Part shown: positions 1-9,238 of the stretch, piece after piece
How positions within the stretch are numbered: the stretch's first letter is position 1
How the letters are laid out: the number at the start of each line of letters is the position of its first letter
Assembly (NCBI GenBank): GCA_004553595.1
Contig: SFKZ01000019.1
Location: 1 to 56,647 of the forward strand
Length of the DNA: 56,647 nt
Reading direction: 5' to 3'
DNA from: Methanobrevibacter ruminantium
GTDB lineage: Archaea; Methanobacteriota; Methanobacteria; Methanobacteriales; Methanobacteriaceae
Made by a program: the position numbers and the translations under genes
Notes under the pieces: generated by a model
The model's database searches: none
What the model was told of the DNA's origin: nothing
The model's input: the letters and a program-made list of their open reading frames with translations, nothing else

Positions 1-2706
1 GTCTTATGCTCTTCTGAAGATGGTGAAAAGGATTCAGTTAGTGCTTTAGCTTCTTCAGCAAGTGAAAAAAATTCTTCAGTTATAGAATCTTCAAGCACTT
101 CCGTTGCAAGAGGGGATTATTACAATGTCACTTTAAGAGATGGAAATTCCGGCAATCCATTGGCTGGAAAAACAATAACATTTACATTTAATGGAAACAA
201 GTATACAAAAACTACAAATTCAAAGGGAGTCGCTAGCTTATTGCTAAATTCAAGTCCCGGAACTTATGTGATTCTTTGCTCATATGCTGGTGATTCCAAT
301 TATGGGAACTATTCAAATTCCCAAAGCATAAAAATCGTAAAGACTCCAACAGCACTAGTTAATTCTGGAAGCTCTGTCGTAAATGGAAAAGCATATTACA
401 TTACATTGAAGGATTCATATGGGAATGTATTGTCAGGCAAAACTGTAAGTTTGACATTTAATGGAAAAACTTACAAGAAGACTACAAACTCTAATGGTAA
501 AGTTAGCTTAACCATCAGCGGTACAGTTGCAAAGACTTACAAATTAACCTACAAGTATGCTGGAGATGCAAACTACAGTTCCATTGCTGGCTCAGCAAGC
601 ATCAAAATAAAGATGCCTACTGCTTTATCCGGTTCTGGATCTACAATAATTAAAGGAAAATATTATTACATTACTTTAAAAAACGGCAATGGGAAAGTCT
701 TATCAGGCAAATCTGTAGTCTTCACAGTAAATGGTAAGAATTATACTAAAACTACTAATTCCAAAGGGGTTGCAAGTTTAAAGATTAACTTAAAATCTAA
801 TAATACTTACACTTTAACTTATAGGTATGATGGAAGTTCATATTATGGAAGTTCATCTAAAACGGTTTCCTTATTTGTCAAGACACCTACCCAATTTGTA
901 AATTCAGGTAGTTCAATTGCAAAGGGTAAAACCTATTACATTACTTTAAAGGATTCTGATGGGAATGTATTGGCTGGCAAAACAGTAAAGATCACATATC
1001 GTGGAAAAACTTATACCAAAACTACAGATTCAAAAGGAAAAGTGGGATTGAAGATCAGTTCAACCATAGGATATACCTATAAGATTTCCTATAAGTATGC
1101 TGGAAATAGCAAATATGGTGCGATTTCAGGGTCTGTAAACTTAAAGATTAAGAAAGGCACAAGTTTGACCGGTTCCAGTTCAACTACAATTATCAAAGGA
1201 AACAAATACTCAGTCACATTGAAGGATTCAAGTGGAAAAGCATTATCAAGCAAAAAAGTCACTTTCACTTTCAGTGGTAAGAATTATACTAGAACTACCA
1301 ATTCAAAAGGTGTGGCTAGTTTGACAATTAAGGCTGCTGCAGGAAAAACATATAGTTTTTCTTACAAGTATGCTGGAAGTTCGTATTATGCGGCTTCTTC
1401 ATCAGGCACTATCAAATTGTCTGTAAAGATTAAAAGTGTCATTTCCAATTCTGGAAGTTCTTTAATGAATGGAAGTAATTATAAGATTGCATTGAAGGAT
1501 TCTAATGGGAATCCTTTATCCAATAAGAAGATTGCATTCACTTTCAATGGAAAGTCATACACTGAAACTACCTCTTCAAATGGTGTGGCAAGTTTAAGCA
1601 TAAATGTAAGCACCCCTAAAAAATATTCATTGACTTATAAATTTGGAGGAGATAACACATACACTTCCTCTTCTGGATCTGTAAGCTTGAATGTAAAGTC
1701 AGAATCTGTATTTACTGTTGCACAAGTTGTATCCGCATCCTCAACAGTTAAATCATATGTTGAGAAATATGGAAAGGTTCCATCTACAGTTTCTGTAAAT
1801 GGAGTTTCATTAAATATAAGCAGTTTCACTTATTTGATGGGTAAAGCTGTTGTAAGCATTAATTCTGGAAAAACTTCTGGGGTAATAACTTTAGGAAATA
1901 TCAGTTCAAGCTATTCAAATGGAGGAAGCACATCTATTAAAGGCAATTTGACTAAAGCCAATTACCTTTCATTGGCAAATAGTTTGGTGTCTTATGCAAA
2001 TTCCAATAGCAGGATTCCTAATTATATTAATACAAGTTTAGGGTTGGTTTCACCAAAGCTCTACAGTTTTGGTCTTTCTAAAGTTTTAGTATTTTATTCA
2101 TCTAATAATAGATTGCCTAATACTTTATCCCTTCTTTCAAATGAAGTTGATGGTTCAGGCAGTTCTGCAAGCAGTTCTTCAGTTACCAAAAAGGGAAACA
2201 GTTCCCAATACAAGACTGGTTTGAATGAAATTACAAATCTCACTGCAGCTCAGTTGAAATCATATTTAACCGCTTCTGGAAATGATGCCATTAACTCAGC
2301 AATAAAGAGTTTGGCAAGCAAACTTGTTTCTGGAAAGACTACAACATGGGCTAAGGCAGAGGCAATCTATAACTATGTTAGGGACAATATTTCATACAGT
2401 TTCTATTCCAACAGTAAAAAAGCTGCAAGCGGAACTTTAAGCAGCAAGTCTGCTAATTGTTGCGATCAAGCGAATTTGATAGTTGCTCTTTGTAGAGCAG
2501 CAAACATACCTGCAAGATTTTCACATGCTCAAGGTTGTACATTTTCCAGCGGTTTGGTAACTGGACATGTATGGGCTCAAATCTATGTGGATGGCATATG
2601 GTACTCTGCTGATGCAACAAGTAGCAGAAACAGTTTAGGTAATATTAAGAATTGGAATGTAAAATCCTTTTCTAGTTTAAAACAATATGCACATTTGTCT
2701 TTCTGA
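1..2706 (+). CDS. Adhesin-like cell-wall protein, 3' part (Ig-like repeats, pseudomurein-binding repeats, transglutaminase-like domain)
   Basis: The frame is open from the first base, so the gene starts upstream of the window and the N-terminus (signal peptide) is not seen. Visible order: six Ig-like repeats of about 86-90 residues (recurring YYITLKD...GNVLSGK, TTNSKGVASL and YKYAGD cores) to about base 1700; a region at about 1700-2140 with two copies of a YxxxxGKVPSTV / YSSNNRLPNTL pattern, as in pseudomurein-binding repeats; and a C-terminal transglutaminase-like cysteine hydrolase fold with Cys in SANCCDQA, His in TGHVWAQIY and Asp in ADATSS. Family knowledge: pseudomurein endoisopeptidases of methanogen viruses combine the same two modules, and adhesin-like proteins of Methanobrevibacter are anchored to pseudomurein. 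Inferred role: wall-bound surface protein or wall-remodelling peptidase/transpeptidase. A hairpin terminator follows. Confidence 0.85.
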   Translation, partial: VLCSSEDGEKDSVSALASSASEKNSSVIESSSTSVARGDYYNVTLRDGNSGNPLAGKTITFTFNGNKYTKTTNSKGVASLLLNSSPGTYVILCSYAGDSNYGNYSNSQSIKIVKTPTALVNSGSSVVNGKAYYITLKDSYGNVLSGKTVSLTFNGKTYKKTTNSNGKVSLTISGTVAKTYKLTYKYAGDANYSSIAGSASIKIKMPTALSGSGSTIIKGKYYYITLKNGNGKVLSGKSVVFTVNGKNYTKTTNSKGVASLKINLKSNNTYTLTYRYDGSSYYGSSSKTVSLFVKTPTQFVNSGSSIAKGKTYYITLKDSDGNVLAGKTVKITYRGKTYTKTTDSKGKVGLKISSTIGYTYKISYKYAGNSKYGAISGSVNLKIKKGTSLTGSSSTTIIKGNKYSVTLKDSSGKALSSKKVTFTFSGKNYTRTTNSKGVASLTIKAAAGKTYSFSYKYAGSSYYAASSSGTIKLSVKIKSVISNSGSSLMNGSNYKIALKDSNGNPLSNKKIAFTFNGKSYTETTSSNGVASLSINVSTPKKYSLTYKFGGDNTYTSSSGSVSLNVKSESVFTVAQVVSASSTVKSYVEKYGKVPSTVSVNGVSLNISSFTYLMGKAVVSINSGKTSGVITLGNISSSYSNGGSTSIKGNLTKANYLSLANSLVSYANSNSRIPNYINTSLGLVSPKLYSFGLSKVLVFYSSNNRLPNTLSLLSNEVDGSGSSASSSSVTKKGNSSQYKTGLNEITNLTAAQLKSYLTASGNDAINSAIKSLASKLVSGKTTTWAKAEAIYNYVRDNISYSFYSNSKKAASGTLSSKSANCCDQANLIVALCRAANIPARFSHAQGCTFSSGLVTGHVWAQIYVDGIWYSADATSSRNSLGNIKNWNVKSFSSLKQYAHLSF

Positions 2707-3297
2707 TGGATGTGCATTTTGAATGATATCTGATAAATATATGTTTTGTCTTTGGGGAGAATATGTATTTTTTGATATCTGCTAATATGCTCATTTGCAT
2801 TTACAATGAGCATATTTTAGAATTATATGTTCAATTATATTGAATTTTTTAAATGAAATAAATTGTTGTATAAATTTTTTAAATTAAATTCTTGAGTAAA
2901 TAATGAGGGGAATTGGTTTGCACTGGTTCTTCTCTTTTAAAAGTTCTCATCCTCTTTTTTATTTTTTTTAGTTAATTTAATTTATTTTTTTTTTTATTTA
3001 TTTTGCCCATTTTTCATAAAATTTTTTGCAATTATTTTTATTTTTCATAGGAAATAATTTGATATCCGACTATTCCTTCCAATTTTTGAAATAATTTATC
3101 ACTTACATACTAAAATTATTTAAATGATAAACAATAAATTAATAAATGTATACTAAGAATACTACTTTGTTAAAAAATTATAACAAAAATTATTTTGGTA
3201 TGTGATAATTAGGTGTTAAACAGATAAGAAAATAAAATGATTGAAATTATCACAATACTTGTCTTAATCTTATTTAAAAATCAATTAGGTGTTACTT
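2707..3297. other. Non-coding gap after the adhesin gene
   Basis: AT-rich spacer of about 590 bases. It holds the hairpin at 2784-2816, T-rich runs around 2950-3050 and presumably the promoter of the CBS gene. I see no gene or RNA in it. Confidence 0.6.
2784..2820 (+). terminator. Stem-loop terminator of the adhesin gene
   Basis: A perfect 12-bp inverted repeat (AATATGCTCATT at 2784-2795, AATGAGCATATT at 2805-2816) with a 9-base loop is followed by a short T run, 78 bases after the stop codon. Confidence 0.6.
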
Positions 3298-4134
3298 ATG
3301 AAAGTAAAAGATGTAGCTTCTACAGATGTTATTCATGTAACAGTTCCAGGAAGCAGAGAAGATGCTTTAAGAATCATGAAAAAAGAGGATGTATCTGTAG
3401 TGCCTGTTATTAAAAATGATACTAACAAATTAGTCGGGATATTAACTCGTTCTGATATGATCACCAATCCTGATGAAGAACAAATTGCTATGTTGATGAC
3501 TAGAGATTTAATCACAGCAAAGATGGATGATGAATTAAAGACCGTTGCAGAAAAGATGGTGGAAAACAACATCAGAAGAATTCCTGTCATTAATGATGAA
3601 GATGAATTAGTTGGAATTGTAACTTCTTTTGATATTGTAGCTTTAGCTATTGCAGATATGGGAATCAAGGATCCTGTAGAAGATTACATGATTACAACCA
3701 TTCCTGCAACTTGGGATGAAACTCCATTGAATGTTGCATTTGAAGTAATGAAATTCTTTGGATTGAAATCTGTAATCGGATTAAACTCCAACAACAGAAT
3801 GACTGGTATCTTAACTGAAACCGATTTCATTGCTGAAAGTGAAATCATCTCTGAAAGAACTGAACATAGCTCTTCTGTAGGTACTGAAGGAGACAAATGG
3901 TCTTGGGACAGTACTTCTGTATTGTACATTGAGAAAAACCATCTCAAATTCACTGACAAAGTGTTCAAGGATGTTGCAATCAATGATGTTGTAACTGCAA
4001 ACACTAAAACTAAAGTCTCTGTATGTGCTGAAAAAATGAGATCTCTTGATGTAGAGCAATTACCTGTTTTAGGAATTGAAGGAGAGCTCGTTGGACTCGT
4101 CAGAGCTAGTGACTTAATTAAAACTTTATTATAG
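3298..4134 (+). CDS. CBS-domain protein (four CBS motifs)
   Basis: A 278-residue protein built almost only of CBS motifs: about residues 1-60, 66-120, 130-185 and 220-278, each with the typical VPVI/IPVI...LVGI(V/L)T pattern (for example IPVINDEDELVGIVTS). CBS pairs bind adenine nucleotides and usually act as energy- or metabolite-sensing modules. No catalytic domain is attached, so the partner is unknown. ATG at 3298 is chosen over the in-frame GTG at 3289 because AGGTG (3287-3291) lies at normal spacing before the ATG and overlaps the GTG. T-rich sequence follows the stop. Confidence 0.85.
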   Translation: MKVKDVASTDVIHVTVPGSREDALRIMKKEDVSVVPVIKNDTNKLVGILTRSDMITNPDEEQIAMLMTRDLITAKMDDELKTVAEKMVENNIRRIPVINDEDELVGIVTSFDIVALAIADMGIKDPVEDYMITTIPATWDETPLNVAFEVMKFFGLKSVIGLNSNNRMTGILTETDFIAESEIISERTEHSSSVGTEGDKWSWDSTSVLYIEKNHLKFTDKVFKDVAINDVVTANTKTKVSVCAEKMRSLDVEQLPVLGIEGELVGLVRASDLIKTLL

Positions 4135-4303
4135 TTTTAATTTTTTCTTTTTTTCTTTTCTTATTTTTTCTTTCAATTTTACTATTTTTACTAATTAAGA
4201 AAGAAAATATTTGTTTCACATATTGCAAACTATTTAAATATTTATATTAGTTTGAATAAATAATGTAATATTAATTTTTTATGATTTTAATTTGAGTGAT
4301 AAG

Positions 4304-4822
4304 ATGTCATCTGAGCCTATTTTAGTAATAAAGGATAATGATTCAACAATTGGAATCAGAGCAAGAGTTGGAGAGGAATTCGCTGAACATGAAATCCAAT
4401 TGAATGTCATGCTTGCATATTATTGGGATAATGATCTTCCTGTTATAGAAAGTTTGATAGATCTTTTTGAATCAGTTGTCAAAAGGACAATCAATGAAGT
4501 TCTTCCACATGAAAATCTTTTATTGAAATATGACCTTATCACAGATGACGAGATAGGGAAAGCAAGCAGATTTGAGATTCATCTAATTGAAGTTAAAGCG
4601 GATGATATTAGCTTAAGATTGGACGGAAAAATACTTGCATTAAAGGGCATTTCATCAAAAGAAGAGTATTCACAAGGAATTTTAGGCTTAAAACTTAAAA
4701 AAGAGGATGACTCAAATGATGGAATAATTGTTAAATCTGTTGAAAAGAATATTCCAACTGAAAAGAAGATTTCCTTTAAGGAGTTTGCAAGGCAGCAAAG
4801 ATTAAAAAATAATAATCAATAA
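4304..4822 (+). CDS. Conserved-looking hypothetical protein
   Basis: A 172-residue acidic soluble protein whose family I do not recognise. No membrane segment, no cysteine cluster and no clear motif are visible; the C-terminal tail is basic and lysine-rich (EFARQQRLKNNNQ). ATG at 4304 follows GAGTGAT at 4294-4300, a good ribosome binding site, so the in-frame TTG at 4292 is unlikely. A promoter-like AT-rich element lies near 4232-4250. It converges with the LarE-like gene on the other strand, only about 60 bases away. Confidence 0.65.
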   Translation: MSSEPILVIKDNDSTIGIRARVGEEFAEHEIQLNVMLAYYWDNDLPVIESLIDLFESVVKRTINEVLPHENLLLKYDLITDDEIGKASRFEIHLIEVKADDISLRLDGKILALKGISSKEEYSQGILGLKLKKEDDSNDGIIVKSVEKNIPTEKKISFKEFARQQRLKNNNQ

Positions 4823-4884
4823 TGTTTTGAAAAATAGAATTTTTAAAATTTTAATATTTTTTAAAAAAAGTAAATGAAGAAGAA

Positions 4885-5952
4885 CTAAACAGTTCTTCTA
4901 ATATATGGCAATATATTTACTAAAGATTCTTTTGCATCTTTCTTGTTTTTATTGTTTTTAATGCTTATCTTACCATCTCTAAATATCCTAGACTCTTTTT
5001 CATCAATATGCAATTTGATGTATCCGATATCTTCAATAGTCTCAATATTGCTTATATGGTCATTTTCCTTATTTTTAAGAATCCTATCGGTTTCTAAAAT
5101 ATTGATTCCAAATGGCAATCTCTTTCTAAGTGTAAGATTATTCGCTCCTTTTTCAAGTTCATCATCTAAGATGAGTTCATCATCACTTTCGATTGCTTTA
5201 AGATTCAATAGGATCTTGTCATATTGGGATAATTTCAATTCTTGAACTATGGGATCTATTTTTTCCTTATCTAAAATGGTATCCAAATCACTTAATTCTA
5301 TTGTAGCCACATTTTTCTCTTCTCTAAGCTTTACTACATCAGAACCAGTGATTTCTTTAACATATCCTTCACAATGGTCAATTCTATTTACCTTATCGAT
5401 AGTAACTATTTCATTGGTCTTCACTCTTGTTGCAAGACATGTTGTGGAATTTGAGTATTCAATATTATTTTCATCAAGGAACTTATGGATTTCAGGGGTT
5501 TCAAGTTCAGCTTCAATGAACGGACTTTCAATTTCAAACTCATATTTCATGAGTATCCCTGGCCTATCATGAGTAAGGTCTGTTACATTGTTTCCATCTA
5601 TGATAATTTCATATCCTTCATCAAAAGCCCTTTGTTTAATTGCACCATACATCAATCTTCTGCATACTAAACATCTTTGTGGAGTATTTTCAACAACATC
5701 ACCTACATCAAGGAAATTATTTTCAATAATTTCGTGTCTTATTCCAAGTTCAGATGTTCTTCTTTTTGCAAATTCCAAGAATCCAGTTGGAAAAATCTGG
5801 TTGTCATAAGTGATTGCAAGCACATCTGCACCAGCTTCCTTTGCAAGGTATGCAAGCAATGTGCTGTCTGCTCCACCAGAGAAAGCTAAAGCCACTTTTT
5901 CATAGTTTTTAAATATTTCCTTAACTTTTTCTATCTTTTGATTAGTGTTCAT
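4885..5952 (-). CDS. LarE-like ATP-dependent sulfur transferase (PP-loop)
   Basis: The protein is 355 residues with a PP-loop SGGADS at about residues 25-30, as in LarE/NAD-synthetase-type adenylating enzymes. Cysteines stand at about 94 and 97 (RCLVCRR) and 172 (TTCLATR). LarE is known either to sacrifice the Cys of the CLxSR-type motif or, in three-Cys forms, to hold an Fe-S cluster that supplies sulfur; this protein has the three-Cys pattern. It is about 80 residues longer than usual LarE, with a C-terminal extension of unknown role. ATG at 5952 is preferred over 5964 because GAGGA lies six bases upstream of it. It follows YcaO and TfuA on the same strand, 117 bases after TfuA, so it may have its own promoter. 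No LarB or LarC gene is in the window. Confidence 0.75.
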   Translation of the reverse strand: MNTNQKIEKVKEIFKNYEKVALAFSGGADSTLLAYLAKEAGADVLAITYDNQIFPTGFLEFAKRRTSELGIRHEIIENNFLDVGDVVENTPQRCLVCRRLMYGAIKQRAFDEGYEIIIDGNNVTDLTHDRPGILMKYEFEIESPFIEAELETPEIHKFLDENNIEYSNSTTCLATRVKTNEIVTIDKVNRIDHCEGYVKEITGSDVVKLREEKNVATIELSDLDTILDKEKIDPIVQELKLSQYDKILLNLKAIESDDELILDDELEKGANNLTLRKRLPFGINILETDRILKNKENDHISNIETIEDIGYIKLHIDEKESRIFRDGKISIKNNKNKKDAKESLVNILPYIRRTV

Positions 5953-6069
5953 AAAATTCCTCATTGAATTAAAAATAGAATTAAATTAATATGGCATTAA
6001 TTTTTAAATTTAATGTTATTAGTTTAGAGGATTATAATATAAAAAATTAACGATTGTTATTTTTTTATT

Positions 6070-6705
6070 TCATTCTAAATTTTTAATGTATTCCAAGACT
6101 TCAATTGCATCCAAGTATTTGATGTCCTTCTCCTTCAATATGAAATCGATAAGCTTGGTTTTCTTTTTATCTTCCATTTCCACTTTTGAGAATATGTTTT
6201 GATAGGAACGTTTAGGGTAATAGATCTCTTTGGCAATATTGTGGATGTAATCCTTTTCCTCTTCAGTGATTATTCCTTCATTAACCGCCAAGTCCAATTT
6301 GTAGTCAACATTTACAAGAGCTTCTGATAACGGAACTTGATTGACAGGGTCAAAACTTAAAGCCACATCGTCATCTGAAGTAATTGCTCCAGATCTGTAC
6401 GCCTTGTAAACGTAACCGATTCCAATCATGCCTAAATCATCAAGTTCTGATGCTCTTAAAGCTCCCATACTGCTTCCTCCAACTACAGTTATTCCCTTAT
6501 CCAATGCCTTCATGATTTCCTTATGGGCCACTGCAGGTGTGTGGTGGAAAGCACCATCAATGATTCCGATTATGTCTGGCTTTTCAGATATTGCCTTTAG
6601 GATGTCTCCTCTTTTAACTGGAGGTCTATAGTCTGCATCAAGTATTGTTTTTGCTTCATCCTCCAATATGGATAATCCTAAATAAACGATGATTTTTTTA
6701 GTCAT
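6070..6705 (-). CDS. tfuA: TfuA-related McrA-glycine thioamidation protein
   Basis: A 211-residue protein of the TfuA family, with the GSSMGALRASEL core (about residues 77-88) and the DIIGIIDGAFHHTPAV segment. In methanogens TfuA works with YcaO to convert a glycine of McrA to thioglycine; it probably helps deliver sulfide or positions the substrate. It starts 41 bases after the YcaO stop on the same strand, so co-transcription is likely. Start ATG at 6705 has AAGAGATT upstream. Confidence 0.88.
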   Translation of the reverse strand: MTKKIIVYLGLSILEDEAKTILDADYRPPVKRGDILKAISEKPDIIGIIDGAFHHTPAVAHKEIMKALDKGITVVGGSSMGALRASELDDLGMIGIGYVYKAYRSGAITSDDDVALSFDPVNQVPLSEALVNVDYKLDLAVNEGIITEEEKDYIHNIAKEIYYPKRSYQNIFSKVEMEDKKKTKLIDFILKEKDIKYLDAIEVLEYIKNLE

Positions 6706-6746
6706 GTTAAAATCTCTTAAAATTAATGATAATTATAAATTTATTT

Positions 6747-8000
6747 TTAAATTAATCCTCTACGTGCTTTTCTATCATATTCCAAAGCGCGATTACCTAA
6801 TCTTTCCTCATCCAATGAATAGAGCTCAGCCTTTGGAATGATCACTCTTGCAACATTGATTCCGATTTCATCTCTTGTAAGGTCAGTGTATAATATTTGA
6901 TTGAATCCAACTTTCTGAACCTCTTCAATGCTTGTTTCAATATCCTTTTTGATTGAATGTGAGCTTTTGTCTTCAATATCGCCAAGATTTATGGTTTCAT
7001 CTTCCCTTTGGAAGTAATGCTTATTCATTCTCTTCATGTGTTCATAACCTGATTTTCTCATGAAGTCTGCTCTGATTGTGTCTTCACGGGTACCATGGAT
7101 CTGGGTTGCTCTGCTCTGTGCAACTTCAGTAAGTGCTCTAATCACTGCAACTTCAGGGTTCAAGTGGGTTCCAACACCTAAAGTTAGGAGTGCTGGATCC
7201 TTGAGGACAGTATCATCAGCGCTTGCAGCTATTGTGGTTATCTTCAAGTCTGCTGTGATGTCCATAAGCTTAATATCAATTCCTTGGCTATTGAACTTGC
7301 CTAAAAGCTCATTGATAATTTCATTGTCAATGCTGTCTTGACTTATTTCCTTCTTGTTTCTTTTTGTAAGTTCAAATATGCTCCATGAATCCCTTTCAAC
7401 AACTTCAAAAATACCATGCAAGACAGATTCCTCTATGATGTTTCCGGATGCAAGACCATTTGTGTTTCCTTTAAAAATAGCTATTGGACTTGGGCTCACT
7501 TCCCTTGTAGGAATGTAAGGATGGAAAACTGCATTTGATGGGACATAGATTGTCTCTTCGCTTATGATATCTTCAGCTTCAATCCATTCAAGCCTTGAAT
7601 TTTCAACATTTTCATTGCCATAATTCTTTGGCAAGAGGAGTTCTTTTGGGTCAAGCACATTTTTTTCATTCTTTATGTTATTGTATGTGTCTACAAATGT
7701 TCTTTCTCCATCGATATCCTGCCTTTCTGCAGAATACCTTTCAAATCCTTCCATCATTGCAGATGCCTTTGCCTGCTCTCTGGTAGCGCCTTTTCCTGCA
7801 TAGACACTTACACTACCGGATTGTGCAGTTGGGCGGATAGCTGAAAATACTGGAATCTTGACTCTATCCAAGTCTGTAATGTCAGTCAATCTGGTTATTC
7901 CAGCGGTTCTAAGCTTTTTCTCATTTATCTCAATTGTTTCCTTCGGGTCTCTTACTCTATGAGTTCCCTTAAAGAATTTTATTGGAATATCTTCAAACAT
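6747..8000 (-). CDS. ycaO: YcaO-related McrA-glycine thioamidation protein (methanogenesis marker 1)
   Basis: A 417-residue YcaO-family protein of normal length. The family uses ATP to activate a backbone amide; in methanogens the YcaO/TfuA pair makes the thioglycine near the active site of methyl-coenzyme M reductase. Recognisable family segments are SVYAGKGATREQAKASAMMEG (quoted in part: AGKGATREQAKASAMMEG), the GLASGN loop and ALTEVAQSR. ATG at 8000 follows AAGGAT. It heads a minus-strand set with TfuA and a LarE-like protein, which links it to a sulfur source. Confidence 0.9.
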   Translation of the reverse strand: MFEDIPIKFFKGTHRVRDPKETIEINEKKLRTAGITRLTDITDLDRVKIPVFSAIRPTAQSGSVSVYAGKGATREQAKASAMMEGFERYSAERQDIDGERTFVDTYNNIKNEKNVLDPKELLLPKNYGNENVENSRLEWIEAEDIISEETIYVPSNAVFHPYIPTREVSPSPIAIFKGNTNGLASGNIIEESVLHGIFEVVERDSWSIFELTKRNKKEISQDSIDNEIINELLGKFNSQGIDIKLMDITADLKITTIAASADDTVLKDPALLTLGVGTHLNPEVAVIRALTEVAQSRATQIHGTREDTIRADFMRKSGYEHMKRMNKHYFQREDETINLGDIEDKSSHSIKKDIETSIEEVQKVGFNQILYTDLTRDEIGINVARVIIPKAELYSLDEERLGNRALEYDRKARRGLI

Positions 8001-8089
8001 GTTTTTTATCCTTAGCTATTTTCAAAATAATTTTGAAATTGTTTTAAAGTTTTAAATTTTATAATATTTATATTATGTAATTGATTATT

Positions 8090-8105
8090 TATAATAATTG
8101 TTATA
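8090..8105. promoter_or_regulatory. Inverted-repeat motif upstream of the M24 peptidase
   Basis: TATAATAATTGTTATA differs at two positions from the motif found before fdhD (22707) and before the TIR-like gene (23653). It lies about 90 bases before the start codon at 8195 and between divergent genes. Possible operator; function inferred only from recurrence. Confidence 0.3.
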
Positions 8106-8194
8106 GGTTTATTTCAATCATTCGTTTAATTTTTAAATAATAAGTGATATAAGAAAGTATAGGAGAAAACTAATAATTCAATTGAGGCTTTCAA

Positions 8195-9238
8195 ATGCAA
8201 ATTAAGGATAATGAGATTCATAATTTTCACATAAAAAACATCTTGAAAAAATTGGAAGAGAAAGACTTTGATGCCATGTTGGTGGCTAATTTCAATAATA
8301 TCCATTACTTGTCAGGATACTTGTCAACAAGCTTTGCATTCATGATCATTAAGGAAAATCCAATCATATTTATTTCTGGAATGGATATGGAAAATGCAGA
8401 AAACACATCTTCCATCGATATTGTGAAGTATGAATCATTTGATAAGATGATTGAATATCTAAAAGATGAAGGAATCAAGAGCTTAGCCATTGAATCAGAC
8501 TTGACTGCAAACGTTTATGAAAAGTTCAAGGACTTCAATCTCACTATCTCCAATGCAATTTCAACTGAAAGGATGATAAAGTCTGATGATGAAATCCAAA
8601 AGATGATTAAGGCAACTGATATTGCACATAAGTCACTCCTTGAATTGGATGTCCGCTCCAAGCAGGAAAAGGGGGCAGAAGAATGGGAATGTGCATATGA
8701 ATTAGGCTATCTGATGAGAAAGAATGGGGCAACCGTTGAATCATTTGATACAATATTTGCATCTGGCCCTGTATCCTCATTGCCCCATTCAACTCCAAGG
8801 CAACATGTCCTTGACACACCAGTTTTAGTTGATTACGGCTGTAAGTTTGAGGGTTATTGCTCTGACACAACAAGAACTTTCATCTACACAGAAAGGCAGG
8901 AGGAAATATCCAATATAGTTCTTGAAGCTCATGACAAGGCCATTAATGCTGTTAAGGCAGGTGTAAAAGCTTGTGAAGTGGATAAGGTGGCAAGAGACAT
9001 CATAACTGAATATGGTTATGGGGATAATTTCATTCACAGCACTGGCCATAGCTTAGGATTGGACATTCATGAAAATCCTTCAGTTTCCCTAAAGGATCAA
9101 ACTGTTTTGGAGAACAATATGATTATAACAATTGAGCCAGGAATCTATCTTGAAGGAGAGTTTGGAGTAAGGATAGAGGATATGGTTTTAGTTGACAAAA
9201 AGGGTAAACTGATTGGTAATTTGCCTCAAATATTATAA
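8195..9238 (+). CDS. M24B family peptidase (Xaa-Pro dipeptidase/aminopeptidase type)
   Basis: The protein is 347 residues. A creatinase-like N-terminal domain (about 1-125) is followed by the pita-bread catalytic domain. All five metal ligands can be placed: Asp in VDYGCK, Asp in YCSDTTRTF, His in STGHSLGLDIHE, Glu in TIEPGIY and Glu in VRIEDM. It should be a cytoplasmic dinuclear-metal peptidase removing residues next to proline. Start ATG at 8195 has GAGG a few bases upstream. It is monocistronic, divergent from ycaO. Confidence 0.88.
   Translation: MQIKDNEIHNFHIKNILKKLEEKDFDAMLVANFNNIHYLSGYLSTSFAFMIIKENPIIFISGMDMENAENTSSIDIVKYESFDKMIEYLKDEGIKSLAIESDLTANVYEKFKDFNLTISNAISTERMIKSDDEIQKMIKATDIAHKSLLELDVRSKQEKGAEEWECAYELGYLMRKNGATVESFDTIFASGPVSSLPHSTPRQHVLDTPVLVDYGCKFEGYCSDTTRTFIYTERQEEISNIVLEAHDKAINAVKAGVKACEVDKVARDIITEYGYGDNFIHSTGHSLGLDIHENPSVSLKDQTVLENNMIITIEPGIYLEGEFGVRIEDMVLVDKKGKLIGNLPQIL

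Noticed and set aside
3237..3300. Small frame starting ATG before the CBS gene
   Set aside because: It runs into the CBS gene out of frame and its product looks random; no ribosome binding site.
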